This document shows positions 6,719 to 15,138 of a stretch of DNA of 21,505 nt, in pieces. Under the pieces are notes generated by a model that was not told the DNA's origin, searched no databases, and saw only the letters and a list, made by a program, of their open reading frames with translations. The stretch covers positions 1 through 21,505 of the forward strand of contig JAADFL010000150.1 of NCBI GenBank assembly GCA_013152945.1, written 5' to 3'. Origin of the DNA: Deltaproteobacteria bacterium. Its GTDB lineage: Bacteria; Myxococcota_A; JAADFL01. The stretch's first letter is position 1. The number at the start of each line of letters is the position of its first letter. The position numbers and the translations under genes were made by a program.

Positions 6719-8842
6719 TCAACTAATCAAATACACGAGGACCAGGAAAACCATGCTGCCGCCGAGAAGGCCGAGAATATAGGTATTGATCCTCCCGGTT
6801 TGAGCATGGCTGAAATCACTGCCTCCCTTTAAAATAACGGAGGCGACCAGGTTCACGATTCCGTCCACGAAATACTTGTCGATGGCGCCGTTGATATAGC
6901 CGAACAAACGGCCGACTGCGCCTGCAAGGTTTACTATACCGTCGATTATCCGGTTGTCGAAAAGTGAAAGCACCTTCGATGTCTTGAGCGCCCCTTTAAT
7001 AAAAGTCGCCTCATAGGCTTCGTCTACATAGTACTTATTGAACACTATCCTGTGAATCGCCTTGACCAGCGGGCTTCCCTCGGTGAGTAACCTGGCGGGA
7101 ATCGGGTTCTTGGCGTCTTTGTACAGCCAACGGGCGGTTGCCCAACCCGTGATTGCGATGACCACGGAAAGGCTCATGAGAGCCCATTCCAGGGCAGGTC
7201 CATGGCCAGCGGAAAAGAGCCGGTGCCGGGTGCTTATGAAGACGGGTTCCAGCCAGTGTTCGAACAGGTTCGGCATGTGCCAGAGGTGAGGCAATCCCAC
7301 GAAGCCGCCGAAAGCAGCAAGGAAGGCCAGTATGATAAGCACGACTGTAATGTTCTTTGGCTGTTCGCAGGGAAGCCCGTGGTGCCCGTTATGCTCTTCC
7401 AGCTCTGCCCCGGTCTTGTCAGCATGTCCCCGGTATTCACCGGAAAAGGTCATGTAGTACGACCTGAACATGTAGAAGGCTGTAAACAGGGCCGCCACTG
7501 CGCCAAGGAACCAAATTATGAATCCGCCGCCCGGAAGCAATGTGTTACCCGAATCGAATGCCTTCCAGAGGATCTCGTCCTTGGAGAAGAACCCTGCGAA
7601 GAACGGAATACCTGATATGGCAAGGCTCGAAACCAGGTAGGTGGCGCCTGTAATCGGCATCTGTTTGCCCAGGCCTCCCATCTTCCGCATGTCCTGCTCG
7701 TGGTGGCATGCCAGGATTACGCTGCCCGAGTCCAGGAACAGGCATGCCTTGAAAAAGGCATGTATCATCAGGTGAAATATCCCTACCCACCAGGCACCCA
7801 CGCCGACCGCCATGAACATGTAACCCAGTTGACTGACCGTCGAGTATGCAAGGACCTTCTTGATATCGTATTGGAACAGCCCCATCGTAGCAGCAAACAG
7901 AGCCGTGAGTCCGCCTACGAGCGCGACGATTGTCATTGCCGCCGGAGTCAGGGCGAACAGGAAGTGAAGCCTTGCCACCATGTACACGCCGGCGGTCACC
8001 ATCGTGGCCGCATGGATGAGAGCGGATACAGGCGTCGGACCGGCCATTGCATCCGGTAACCATACGTACAGCGGAATTTGGGCCGACTTGGCGGTCGCGC
8101 CCACGAAAAGCAAGACCGCCGCCAATGTAGGCAGTGAGATGCCCAGGTAATGGGTGTTGATTATTGCATCCGCCATCCCCGGCCTGGAGATAATCGTTTC
8201 CAGGGTATGGAAGTTCAGTGACGAATCTCCGGCCGCCTTGAGCACTCCCCAGAAAAGGAGATACATGCCCAGCCCGAAACCAAGGTCACCTACGCGGTTG
8301 ACAATGAATGCCTTCATACCCGCTGCTGCATTGGCCCTTTCCTTGTACCAGAAGCTGATCAACAGGTATGAACAAAGACCCACTCCCTCCCATCCGACGA
8401 ACATGAGCAGGAAGTTGTCTGCAAGGACCAATGTGAGCATGGCGAACATGAAAAGGTTTAGGTAAGAGAAGAACCGCCAATACGAGGGGTCGTCTTTCAT
8501 GTAACCGGTAGAGTAAATATGTATCAGGCTTCCCACAAAGGTTACGACCATGGCCATGACCGCGGACAACCTGTCGAACCTGAAAGCCACGTCTGCGTTG
8601 ACGATACCCAGGGGAAGCCATGACCAGAGTTTTTGATATAATGCAGCGCTTTCGTCCAGCCTTGCCAGTGAGATGAATGCCCACAAGCTCAACAGGAACG
8701 AGACCCATGGAAGAATGATGGCGGGCCAATGTATTGCCGTCTCGCCGAGACGCTTGTGGAGCCTGGCTCCGAACAGCCCGTTCCATGCGGCTCCCACAAG
8801 TGGCAGCATGGGAATGAGAAAGAGGTATGAAACCTGTTCCAT
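6719..8842 (-). CDS. nuoL: NADH-quinone oxidoreductase subunit L (distal pump)
   Basis: A 707-residue membrane subunit, the distal antiporter-like pump whose C-terminal amphipathic helix runs along the membrane arm. Family residues: E152 in FVGWEGVGLCSYLLISFWY, K252 in GATAKSAQIPLYVWLPDAM, H277 in SALIHAATMVTAGVYM, and the HEQDMRKMGGL segment near the middle. It is longer than E. coli NuoL (about 613), mainly in the C-terminal third, where a soluble stretch and the lateral helix are followed by a last membrane segment (ILGLLGGSMVFLVLVYLIS). ATG at 8842; the Shine-Dalgarno is weak (GGGAG directly adjacent, AGGT further up), so translation may depend on coupling with nuoK, whose stop lies 8 bp upstream. 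Confidence 0.97.
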   Translation of the reverse strand: MEQVSYLFLIPMLPLVGAAWNGLFGARLHKRLGETAIHWPAIILPWVSFLLSLWAFISLARLDESAALYQKLWSWLPLGIVNADVAFRFDRLSAVMAMVVTFVGSLIHIYSTGYMKDDPSYWRFFSYLNLFMFAMLTLVLADNFLLMFVGWEGVGLCSYLLISFWYKERANAAAGMKAFIVNRVGDLGFGLGMYLLFWGVLKAAGDSSLNFHTLETIISRPGMADAIINTHYLGISLPTLAAVLLFVGATAKSAQIPLYVWLPDAMAGPTPVSALIHAATMVTAGVYMVARLHFLFALTPAAMTIVALVGGLTALFAATMGLFQYDIKKVLAYSTVSQLGYMFMAVGVGAWWVGIFHLMIHAFFKACLFLDSGSVILACHHEQDMRKMGGLGKQMPITGATYLVSSLAISGIPFFAGFFSKDEILWKAFDSGNTLLPGGGFIIWFLGAVAALFTAFYMFRSYYMTFSGEYRGHADKTGAELEEHNGHHGLPCEQPKNITVVLIILAFLAAFGGFVGLPHLWHMPNLFEHWLEPVFISTRHRLFSAGHGPALEWALMSLSVVIAITGWATARWLYKDAKNPIPARLLTEGSPLVKAIHRIVFNKYYVDEAYEATFIKGALKTSKVLSLFDNRIIDGIVNLAGAVGRLFGYINGAIDKYFVDGIVNLVASVILKGGSDFSHAQTGRINTYILGLLGGSMVFLVLVYLIS

Positions 8843-8850
8843 CTCCCGAC

Positions 8851-9159
8851 CTAACCCCTAAGCTTATCGGTTCTGTCCACGTCGACCGTATCGAATGCGC
8901 GGAAGACCTGGAGCACAATAGCCAGGGCCACCACTGTTTCGGCGGCCGCCAGCAGAATTCCGAATAATGCGAAAACCTGTCCGTCGATGTCTCCGGTGAC
9001 GAACCTCGAAAAAGCAACAAGATTCAAGTTGGCTGCATTCAGTATCAACTCTATGCCCATGAGAAGGGCGACTGCGTTCTTCCTGGTTATCACGCAGTAA
9101 AGGCCGCTGGCCAGTAACACGATTGATACTACGAGGAGGTGGCTTATCGTGATGGTCAT
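8851..9159 (-). CDS. nuoK: NADH-quinone oxidoreductase subunit K
   Basis: A 102-residue protein with three membrane helices, homologous to MrpC/MnhC. The two buried glutamates of the proton path are present: E37 in LLMGIELILNAANLNLVAF and E74 in LLAAAETVVALAIVL. Length is standard for the family. The ATG overlaps the nuoJ stop codon as ATGA, which suggests translational coupling, and GGAGGT lies 6 bp upstream inside nuoJ. Confidence 0.97.
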   Translation of the reverse strand: MTITISHLLVVSIVLLASGLYCVITRKNAVALLMGIELILNAANLNLVAFSRFVTGDIDGQVFALFGILLAAAETVVALAIVLQVFRAFDTVDVDRTDKLRG

Positions 9160-9722
9160 GTATTACCTCCGCTATCTCGCGGCGCCTCGTCTTGTTCGTT
9201 GCCTGTCAAACGAGATCTTCCCCGAACCCCTCCGGCCAAGAGCACGCCGCCGAGCAATGCCGCAAGGAGCAGCACGGATGCGACTTCGAAGGGCAGAATG
9301 TACGGCCCCAGCAGGGCATCTCCTATTTGCGACGTAGTCGGACCGGTCGGAACCGTTGGTAATACTTGCCACGGGGTGGTGAACGCCAGGTAACCGAACA
9401 GGCCCAGTGTTACAAGCATTGTGACCAGCCCTCCCGGGATGGCCCTGGATGGATTGGACTTTTCGGGATTGCGAATTTTACCGGTAAGCATTACGGCAAA
9501 CAGGAACAGGATCAGCACGCCTCCCACGTAAACCATGACCTGGATGATTCCGACGAAATCCGCAGACAGGAAGAGATAGAGCCCTGCCACGCCGAAGAAG
9601 CATCCCAGCAGTGCGAATGCTGCATGCACGATATTCCTCGAAAATGCGACAAAAACGGCGCTGGCCATGGCCAGGATTGCAAATGCCCAGAAAACCATTG
9701 CACTTAAAAGGGGAACTTTCAT
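9156..9722 (-). CDS. nuoJ: NADH-quinone oxidoreductase subunit J
   Basis: A 188-residue membrane subunit with five predicted helices. Helix 3 contains the glycine-rich pi-bulge region YVGGVLILFLFAVMLTG that takes part in coupling quinone chemistry to pumping in complex I. The tail after the last helix is basic and hydrophilic (RGRSRLTGNEQDEAPRD). The ATG overlaps the nuoI stop as ATGA, with AAGGAGGGG close upstream, and its own stop overlaps the nuoK start, so I-J-K form a coupled run. Confidence 0.96.
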   Translation of the reverse strand: MKVPLLSAMVFWAFAILAMASAVFVAFSRNIVHAAFALLGCFFGVAGLYLFLSADFVGIIQVMVYVGGVLILFLFAVMLTGKIRNPEKSNPSRAIPGGLVTMLVTLGLFGYLAFTTPWQVLPTVPTGPTTSQIGDALLGPYILPFEVASVLLLAALLGGVLLAGGVRGRSRLTGNEQDEAPRDSGGNT

Positions 9723-10267
9723 TTCCCCTCCTTATCTTCGAAACAGACCTTGAGCTTTTTCCTCACGACCTGGCCGAGCGGTTTGTCGACGGGCTCCCGG
9801 TCTTTCTTCGGCTTTGCCACGGGTCTCGGTTGGTCCGTGAAATGAATTACAAGGTCGCTGCGTTTGCAGGCCGTGGCCTCGAACTCCTTGCTGTGGTGTA
9901 TGGCGCCGAACTTGCAATTCTCGGTACACAACCCACAGTACATGCATTTCCCGATATCGATGTCGAAACTGGTGATGAACCTTTCCTTGGTCTCTTCGTT
10001 CTTTTCGATCTTGACCCTGATGCAATCTATGGGGCATGTCTTGCTGCATAGCATACAACCCGTGCAGCGATCCAGGTCGACCTCCAGTATTCCCCTGTAA
10101 CCATCCGGCAATGTCTCTTGCGTGGGTTTGTCGATCTTGTCCGGGTACTGGATGGTGATGGGCCTGCGGAACATCCAACTGAATGTCACGGCCAATCCCT
10201 CGAAGGTGCTGTAAGCCGCCTTCCAGGCATTGTCGAAATAAGCCGCGATCCCGCTCTTTTCTCTCAA
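9719..10267 (-). CDS. nuoI: NADH-quinone oxidoreductase subunit I (2 x 4Fe-4S ferredoxin)
   Basis: A 182-residue peripheral subunit carrying two 4Fe-4S clusters (N6a/N6b) that pass electrons to NuoB. Both ligand sets are complete: C68, C71, C74, C78 (CTGCMLCSKTCP) and C108, C111, C114, C118 (CMYCGLCTENC). It has the usual amphipathic N-terminal helix and the link TFSWMFRRPITIQYP. Start: TTG at 10267, the only reasonable start before residue 32, with GAGGT 6 bp upstream in sequence that overlaps the end of nuoH. Because NuoEFG are absent from this operon, NuoI is the most exposed Fe-S entry point encoded here and could take electrons directly from a soluble carrier; that is inference. Confidence 0.96.
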   Translation of the reverse strand: MREKSGIAAYFDNAWKAAYSTFEGLAVTFSWMFRRPITIQYPDKIDKPTQETLPDGYRGILEVDLDRCTGCMLCSKTCPIDCIRVKIEKNEETKERFITSFDIDIGKCMYCGLCTENCKFGAIHHSKEFEATACKRSDLVIHFTDQPRPVAKPKKDREPVDKPLGQVVRKKLKVCFEDKEGK

Positions 10268-10276
10268 CTCGGCACC

Positions 10277-11539
10277 TCAAGGCATCCGGTAGGGTGGATA
10301 CCACATTTTTTCATTTCTAAGCCCCGGGTACTTATCTTTGTCCATCTTGTAGTTGTACCTTGCTCTCAAGAAGAACAATACGATGACAGCAGCTCCGAGC
10401 AGAGTCATGATCCATCGTATTATTTTATCGGTTATGCCGCCCTGAACTATGTACAGGTCCATGAAGAGCACACCTGCGATACAGACCAATGTCATGGGCA
10501 CCAGGTATTTCCAACACGTGGACATCAGTTGATCCACTCTCAATCTTGGAAGTGTCCATCGGGCCTGTATCACGATGAATACTATCCAGGAAACCTTGGC
10601 CGCGAATATTGCAAAAGAGAGCAACTGCCATCCGACAAAGGTCCAGCCCGAGGAGGCTGAAATTTTTTCCGGGCTGACGCCTGGTATCTGCCATCCACCG
10701 AGGAAGCAAAGTGTCGTGATCGCTCCCATGATCCACAGGTTGGCCCATTCCTCGAACAGGAAGAACAGGAACCTCATGCCCGAGTACTCGGTGTTGTACC
10801 CCGCCACCAGCTCGCTTTCCGCTTCAGGCAGGTCAAAGGGGATACGGTTGCCTTCAGCCATGGCCGAAGTCAACAGAAGGAAGAATGCAATGAAGGTGAA
10901 CGGGTTCTTTGCCACGAACCACTGCCAGGGCCATCCACCCTGGGCCTTGATTATGGCTTGCGTTGACAAGGAGCCGGTCGAGATCACGACGACCAACAAT
11001 GCGAATGCTATGGGTACTTCGTACGATACGAGTTGGGCCGCGCTCCTGATGCCGCCGTAGAGCGCCCACTTGGAGTTGGATGCCCAACCGGCCGTGAGCA
11101 GCCCTACCACGACCAGGGTTGTTACGGCCATCAGGTATAGCACGCCGATATCCAGGTCTGCTGCAATCAGGTTTGCGCCGAAGGGCAGCACCACAAAGGT
11201 TCCGAACATGCCTGAAAACACCAGGTAGGGCGCCAGCCTGAACAAGGGCTTGTCAGCGTCGTCAGGGATAAGGTCTTCTTTAAGCAGGTTCTTGATCCCA
11301 TCCGCCAGCCATTGGAGTACGCCTTGAGGCCCGACCCTGTTGGGGCCGATACGGCTCATTATCCGGCCGGCGGTCCTGCGTTCGACCCATGTAACAGGTC
11401 CGGCGAAAACGGCTACGAAACCGAGGCAGATGACCGCAGCCAGGGCCATGCCCGCAAGGTAGATCGCCCAGGTGTATTGCCAGGTATCGGGATTCTTCGA
11501 GAATAAGTCCCGGATAACCCACTCTGCGAGTTCTTTCAT
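10277..11539 (-). CDS. nuoH: NADH-quinone oxidoreductase subunit H (quinone channel)
   Basis: A 420-residue membrane subunit with about eight or nine helices that forms the quinone cavity and anchors the peripheral arm. Diagnostic stretches: ERRTAGRIMSRIGPNRVGPQ near 53-72, NRIPFDLPEAESELVAGYNT around 231-250, and a charged C-terminal tail ending WYPPYRMP. It is longer than E. coli NuoH (325), mainly at the C-terminus. Start is uncertain: the ATG at 11539 begins the family-like MKELAEWVIRDL, while an in-frame GTG at 11563 (one base after the nuoCD stop, GGAGGTGG upstream but rather far) would add eight residues. In the common nuo order NuoEFG would precede this gene; here nuoCD abuts it directly. 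Confidence 0.94.
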   Translation of the reverse strand: MKELAEWVIRDLFSKNPDTWQYTWAIYLAGMALAAVICLGFVAVFAGPVTWVERRTAGRIMSRIGPNRVGPQGVLQWLADGIKNLLKEDLIPDDADKPLFRLAPYLVFSGMFGTFVVLPFGANLIAADLDIGVLYLMAVTTLVVVGLLTAGWASNSKWALYGGIRSAAQLVSYEVPIAFALLVVVISTGSLSTQAIIKAQGGWPWQWFVAKNPFTFIAFFLLLTSAMAEGNRIPFDLPEAESELVAGYNTEYSGMRFLFFLFEEWANLWIMGAITTLCFLGGWQIPGVSPEKISASSGWTFVGWQLLSFAIFAAKVSWIVFIVIQARWTLPRLRVDQLMSTCWKYLVPMTLVCIAGVLFMDLYIVQGGITDKIIRWIMTLLGAAVIVLFFLRARYNYKMDKDKYPGLRNEKMWYPPYRMP

Positions 11540-11564
11540 GTCTCCACCGTCCCAGCGATCCACA

Positions 11565-13241
11565 TCATCGATCCACCTCCGGCGCTACCACGTCGAAAGA
11601 TGCTATCAGGGCTACCAGGTCCGCTACCATTAGTCCCGGGCTCAAGTGTTCTATGATGGACATGGAAGTAAAGGAACCGGTCCTGTACTTTGCCCTGTAT
11701 GGCTTTGGCGAACCATCGGATACGACATAGTATCCCAGCTCTCCCCTGGCGCTCTCGACCCGTGAGTATACCTCGTTCGGGTCCGGCTTGATTGTTTTTG
11801 GAACCTTGGCCCGTATATCACCTTCAGGCATTGCCTTTAATGCCTGTCTCAATATCCTTACACTCTGCCGCATCTCGTCCATGCGGCAATAGTACCTGTC
11901 ATAGCAATCTCCGAGACTGCCCTTCCATGCCTTGCCCGTGATCACGTCGAAATCCAGTTCCGGGTACACAGAATACGGTTCGTCGCGCCTTATGTCGAAG
12001 TCCACTCCGCTGGCCCGCAGGTTGGGTCCGGAAAGCCCGTAATCTATTGCATCTTCGGCGCTTATCACAGCGATTTCAGCCAGCCTTTTGATGAAAATCT
12101 GGTTTTCCGAGATCAGACGATCGAATTCCTCCATGATTATGTCGAAGTGATCCAGCCAGGCAAGAGTCTTTTCGACGACCGCGGGAGAGATGTCCCTGGA
12201 CACTCCGCCTATACGCATGTAGTTGTAAGTCAGCCTGGCCCCGCATATCATTTCCATTATGTCGTTGATTGTCTCCCGCTCGCGCAACCAATGTGTAAAA
12301 GGTGTAAAGGCCCCGACGTCCATGGCCATGCTGCCCGTGGCAATAAGATGGCTTGCTATCCGGTTGAGTTCATCCACTATGACCCGGCAGTATTCCGCCC
12401 GTTTCGGGACTTCGATATTGAGAAGCCTTTCTATTGCCATGGCCCAGCCATGGTTGCAGAACATGGATCCAAGATAATCGATCCTGTCTGTATAAGGCAT
12501 GTTTCCGCTGTACTGCAGGTTCTCGGCCAGTTTTTCCATTCCCCTGTGTAAATAACCCACTTCGGGAACCACCCGGCTCAAGACCTCGCCGTCCGTGTTC
12601 AGCATGAAGTTGAGCACGCCGTGCGTGGACGGATGATGAGGACCCATGTTGAGATGGAATAGTTTTCCCTCAGGTTCATCTTTTGGCCCGTGCATGGCCG
12701 GCAGGTACTGTATGGGAGGTCTGGGTTGCTCCCCGCCTTCGCCGATGGGAATTGCATCCAGTCCATCCGGCCTATCCGGAGTGATGCCGTGGTATTCCGG
12801 TTGCGGCACATAGTCTTTCTTGAGTGGATGGCCTATCCAATCCTCGGGCAGGAGTATCCTGCGCAGGTCGTCGTGACCTTGGAAATTGATACCGAGCAGG
12901 TCGAATGCCTCCCTCTCGTGCCAGTTTGCAGTTTTCCAGATGCCGGATACACTGGGAATCACCGGGTCCCCGGCCGCAGCCTTGACCTTTATTACAAGGT
13001 CATGACCTTTTGCAATGGAGTGCAGTTGGTACACGACTTCGAGTTGGTCTTTCAGGTCCACTCCGGAAAGGCACCGTAGGTAGTCGAATTCCAGTCCCTG
13101 CTCCGCTTTCAGGAAAAAGGCTACATCTATCAGGGCTTGCGGTTTCACTTCGATAGCGGGATCGAGCAGATTCTCTTTGAATTCAAGTATACCTTCCGGA
13201 AACTTCTGAACCAGTAAACCATATATTTCCCGAGCGTCCAT
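11565..13241 (-). CDS. nuoCD: NADH-quinone oxidoreductase fused subunit C/D
   Basis: A 558-residue fusion of two peripheral-arm subunits. Residues 1-145 are NuoC (30-kDa type): [11 protein letters not shown] at 108-118 and [19 protein letters not shown] at 126-144. Residues about 146-190 are a proline-rich linker. Residues 191-558 are NuoD (49-kDa type): GPHHPSTHG at 200-208 supplies the quinone-site histidine, and Y256 in DYLGSMF is the quinone-site tyrosine. The C-terminus ends in the family-like [11 protein letters not shown]. NuoCD fusions are common in Gammaproteobacteria and several other lineages; NuoB is separate here. ATG at 13241; the ribosome binding site is modest (AGGAAGG about 10 bp upstream, within the end of nuoB), and the nuoB stop lies 4 bp upstream. 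Confidence 0.97.
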   Translation of the reverse strand: MDAREIYGLLVQKFPEGILEFKENLLDPAIEVKPQALIDVAFFLKAEQGLEFDYLRCLSGVDLKDQLEVVYQLHSIAKGHDLVIKVKAAAGDPVIPSVSGIWKTANWHEREAFDLLGINFQGHDDLRRILLPEDWIGHPLKKDYVPQPEYHGITPDRPDGLDAIPIGEGGEQPRPPIQYLPAMHGPKDEPEGKLFHLNMGPHHPSTHGVLNFMLNTDGEVLSRVVPEVGYLHRGMEKLAENLQYSGNMPYTDRIDYLGSMFCNHGWAMAIERLLNIEVPKRAEYCRVIVDELNRIASHLIATGSMAMDVGAFTPFTHWLRERETINDIMEMICGARLTYNYMRIGGVSRDISPAVVEKTLAWLDHFDIIMEEFDRLISENQIFIKRLAEIAVISAEDAIDYGLSGPNLRASGVDFDIRRDEPYSVYPELDFDVITGKAWKGSLGDCYDRYYCRMDEMRQSVRILRQALKAMPEGDIRAKVPKTIKPDPNEVYSRVESARGELGYYVVSDGSPKPYRAKYRTGSFTSMSIIEHLSPGLMVADLVALIASFDVVAPEVDR

Positions 13242-13245
13242 GAAC

Positions 13246-13779
13246 TCAAGCCTTCCTGATCTTGTCCGCCCAATGCTCCCGCCTCATCCACTCCTGGAGC
13301 TTGATGATTGCATGGTTGAGGGCCTCGGGCCTGGGAGGACAGCCGGGTAAATACATGTCTACAGGTATTATCTTGTCTACGCCGTTTACCACAGAATAGC
13401 TTTGCGTGAAGAGGCCGCCGCATGTGGCGCAACTCCCCATTGCTATTACGTACTTGGGTAAAGGCATCTGGGCATAGAGCAACCTGACCCGGTCGGCCAT
13501 CTTGTATGTTATCGTGCCTGCTACCAAGAGAAGATCTGATTGCCTCGGTGAAGTTCGAAAGACCGAGCCGAACCTGTCGAGGTCGGTCCTCGGACCGCCT
13601 GTCTGCATGAGCTCTATGCCGCAACAGGCTGTTGCAAAAAGCATGTACCATATGGAGGAATACCTGAACCAGTTTATGAAGTGATCCGTCGTGGTAGCTA
13701 CTGCCGCGCCCGGGATGATATTTGGGGGAATGATATACTTTGGAGAAGAAGATATTTTCTTGTCCCCGTCTTCACTCAT
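13246..13779 (-). CDS. nuoB: NADH-quinone oxidoreductase subunit B (cluster N2)
   Basis: A 177-residue peripheral subunit that holds the terminal 4Fe-4S cluster N2, which reduces quinone. All four ligands are present: the unusual adjacent pair C52-C53 (ATACCGIE), C117 (MGSCATCGG) and C147 (PGCPPRPE). The sequence between them ([19 protein letters not shown]) is the standard NuoB core. ATG at 13779, with GGAGG 7 bp upstream. Second gene of the operon, 13 bp after nuoA. Confidence 0.97.
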   Translation of the reverse strand: MSEDGDKKISSSPKYIIPPNIIPGAAVATTTDHFINWFRYSSIWYMLFATACCGIELMQTGGPRTDLDRFGSVFRTSPRQSDLLLVAGTITYKMADRVRLLYAQMPLPKYVIAMGSCATCGGLFTQSYSVVNGVDKIIPVDMYLPGCPPRPEALNHAIIKLQEWMRREHWADKIRKA

Positions 13780-13792
13780 CTTCTTTCCTCCA

Positions 13793-14194
13793 TTATTTGT
13801 GTGTATCCTTTTCCTTGATTTCGCGCATCCATTCGAGATTCCCCTTGCCCCAAATGTAGGCCAGGGCCGCTGCCAAAATTGCGATGAACGTCAGTATTTC
13901 CACAAAAGCAATTCCTCCCATGCCCTCTTTCAGCCAGCCTTTGAACACCACGGCAACAGGATAGGTAAGTGCTATTTCAACGTCGAAAATGATGAAGACC
14001 AAGGCGATTACGTAGAACCTGGGATTGAAGTTGAACCGCGCAGTGCCGATTGGCCGCTCCCCGCATTCGTAGATGGTGGCTTTGTCCGGTTCATTCCGTT
14101 TAGGCCTGACCAAGGCGCCGAAGACCAGGGAGACACCGACGAACAATGCGGCAATAATAAGGAAAATCAATACTGTACCGAAGTCATAACCCAT
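13793..14194 (-). CDS. nuoA: NADH-quinone oxidoreductase subunit A
   Basis: A 133-residue subunit with three membrane helices. It shows the conserved loop YECGERPIGTARFNFNPRFY, which lies near the quinone site, and the following helix LVFIIFDVEIALTYPVAV with its conserved acidic residues. The ATG at 14194 is chosen because AGGGG lies about 7 bp upstream and the protein then starts at the family position. The frame is open 24 codons further to a TTG at 14266 that has no ribosome binding site and adds a non-conserved stretch. First gene of the operon. Confidence 0.95.
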   Translation of the reverse strand: MGYDFGTVLIFLIIAALFVGVSLVFGALVRPKRNEPDKATIYECGERPIGTARFNFNPRFYVIALVFIIFDVEIALTYPVAVVFKGWLKEGMGGIAFVEILTFIAILAAALAYIWGKGNLEWMREIKEKDTHK

Positions 14195-14408
14195 GTCCGA
14201 CCCCTTTGGTCTGGTATCGGCCTCTATCGGTTGCTGGTAAGTACCAACTATTTTGATGCTTGGCAATAGTTTTCTTGAAAAATCAAGTCAGGGAGAAAAA
14301 AAGATTGTTCTATACTATTAATTTATTCATGTTACGCCGCGGCAAAAAAGGTTTTCGATATGCAGTATTATAATGCAGGCGCGCAAGCCTAAAAGCTCGA
14401 CAATAGAG
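14195..14408 (-). promoter_or_regulatory. Leader and probable promoter region of the nuo operon
   Basis: This 214-bp gap separates the thioesterase stop from nuoA, both on the minus strand. On the minus strand an exact TATAAT lies at 14372-14367 but has no good -35 at 16-18 bp; the base context is a near-palindrome, TGCAGTATTATAATGCA on the plus strand. Nearer to nuoA, CTTGA-TTTT-TCAAG (14287-14274) can fold into a small hairpin in the leader. A promoter is expected here because nuoA starts the operon, but its exact position is not established. Confidence 0.35.
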
Positions 14409-14870
14409 TCAATACCTTTTCCCCAGCATCTTCCTGTGAACTGCCGAGGCGTGTTGAAATTCCCGCTTTTCTTCTTCTGTACAAGGTTCGAAAGCCGGAA
14501 CCGTGACAGGCCTTCCATCCGGCCCGATGGCAACCATGAACAAGAGCCCCTGGCAGCATTGCTTGGTCTTCCAATCCAGTTTGTTGGATGATTCGACCGT
14601 GACTTTGACTCCGCATGTCCTGGATGATGTATAGATGACCTTTGCCGTAACCTGTGCTATGTCTCCCTGTCTCACCGGGCCTACGAATCTTATGCTGTCC
14701 AACGAGGCTGTGACGAAATGACAGTGGGCGTACCTGGAAGCGGCCAGGCCCGCGGCCCGGTCCATGAGGGACAGGATCTTGCCGCCAAATGCTGTTCCAT
14801 ACGGATTGGTATCGGATGGGAATATCTCCTCGTACACCACTATGGGTTTGTTTTCGCTGATTGCTTTCAT
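14409..14870 (-). CDS. Hotdog-fold acyl-CoA thioesterase (YciA/BFIT type)
   Basis: A 153-residue single hotdog domain. The signature NPYGTAFGGKILSLMDRAAG at 22-41 contains the FGG turn and central helix with an acidic residue (D37), as in YciA-type acyl-CoA hydrolases. The later strands (VTASLDSIRFVGPVRQGDIA, VKVTVESSN) also fit. Such enzymes hydrolyse acyl-CoA to free acid and CoA; the chain-length preference cannot be read from sequence. The start ATG at 14870 gives the usual family N-terminus but has only a weak AGG upstream. Longer versions starting at TTG 14927 lack a ribosome binding site and add unconserved residues. Lies upstream of nuo on the same strand with a 214-bp gap, so probably a separate transcript. 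Confidence 0.87.
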   Translation of the reverse strand: MKAISENKPIVVYEEIFPSDTNPYGTAFGGKILSLMDRAAGLAASRYAHCHFVTASLDSIRFVGPVRQGDIAQVTAKVIYTSSRTCGVKVTVESSNKLDWKTKQCCQGLLFMVAIGPDGRPVTVPAFEPCTEEEKREFQHASAVHRKMLGKRY

Positions 14871-14923
14871 GAAAGCGAGCCTGCCACAAGTCGGCCCCGG
14901 TTTCAAGGGCTTGGGAAAAATTA

Positions 14924-15082
14924 TCAATAACCGAATCTATTATTGGTAACGGCCGCAAGCTTCATTCCCTCGAATATCAGGCGCTTTGCTGAAATGATTT
15001 CTCTTTTCGAAATGGTTATTATTTTTTCAACCAGGCCCTCTACAAGAGGCCGCGTTAGTACGCCAATGGACATCGGTTCCAT
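14924..15082 (-). CDS. Possible small ORF, 52 codons, unknown function
   Basis: An ATG-initiated frame encoding 52 residues that begin MEPMSIGVLTRPLVEGLVEK and end in AVTNNRFGY. The middle (EKIITISKREIISAKRLIF) looks amphipathic and helical, without low-complexity bias. An in-frame stop lies four codons upstream of the ATG, so it is not the tail of a longer frame. No convincing ribosome binding site precedes it. It fills most of the 268-bp gap between the IscU-like gene and the thioesterase ATG. I do not recognise it. It may be a real small protein, a remnant of a larger gene, or chance. Confidence 0.3.
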   Translation of the reverse strand: MEPMSIGVLTRPLVEGLVEKIITISKREIISAKRLIFEGMKLAAVTNNRFGY

Positions 15083-15100
15083 GAACAATCAGCACTTTCA

Positions 15101-15123
15101 GGCTTGTTGACGGGCAAGAAGCC
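15101..15123 (-). terminator. Imperfect hairpin after the IscU-like gene
   Basis: On the minus strand GGCTTCTTG-CCCGT-CAACAAGCC forms a 9-position stem with one C/C mismatch and a 5-base loop, starting 15 bases after the stop codon at 15139. No U-run follows, so it would be at best a factor-assisted terminator or an mRNA-stabilising structure. Confidence 0.35.
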
Positions 15124-15138
15124 GCCGGCGCCGTTATT

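Noticed and set aside
14195-14266. 24-codon N-terminal extension of nuoA from a TTG
   Set aside because: No ribosome binding site; the ATG at 14194 has one and matches the family start.
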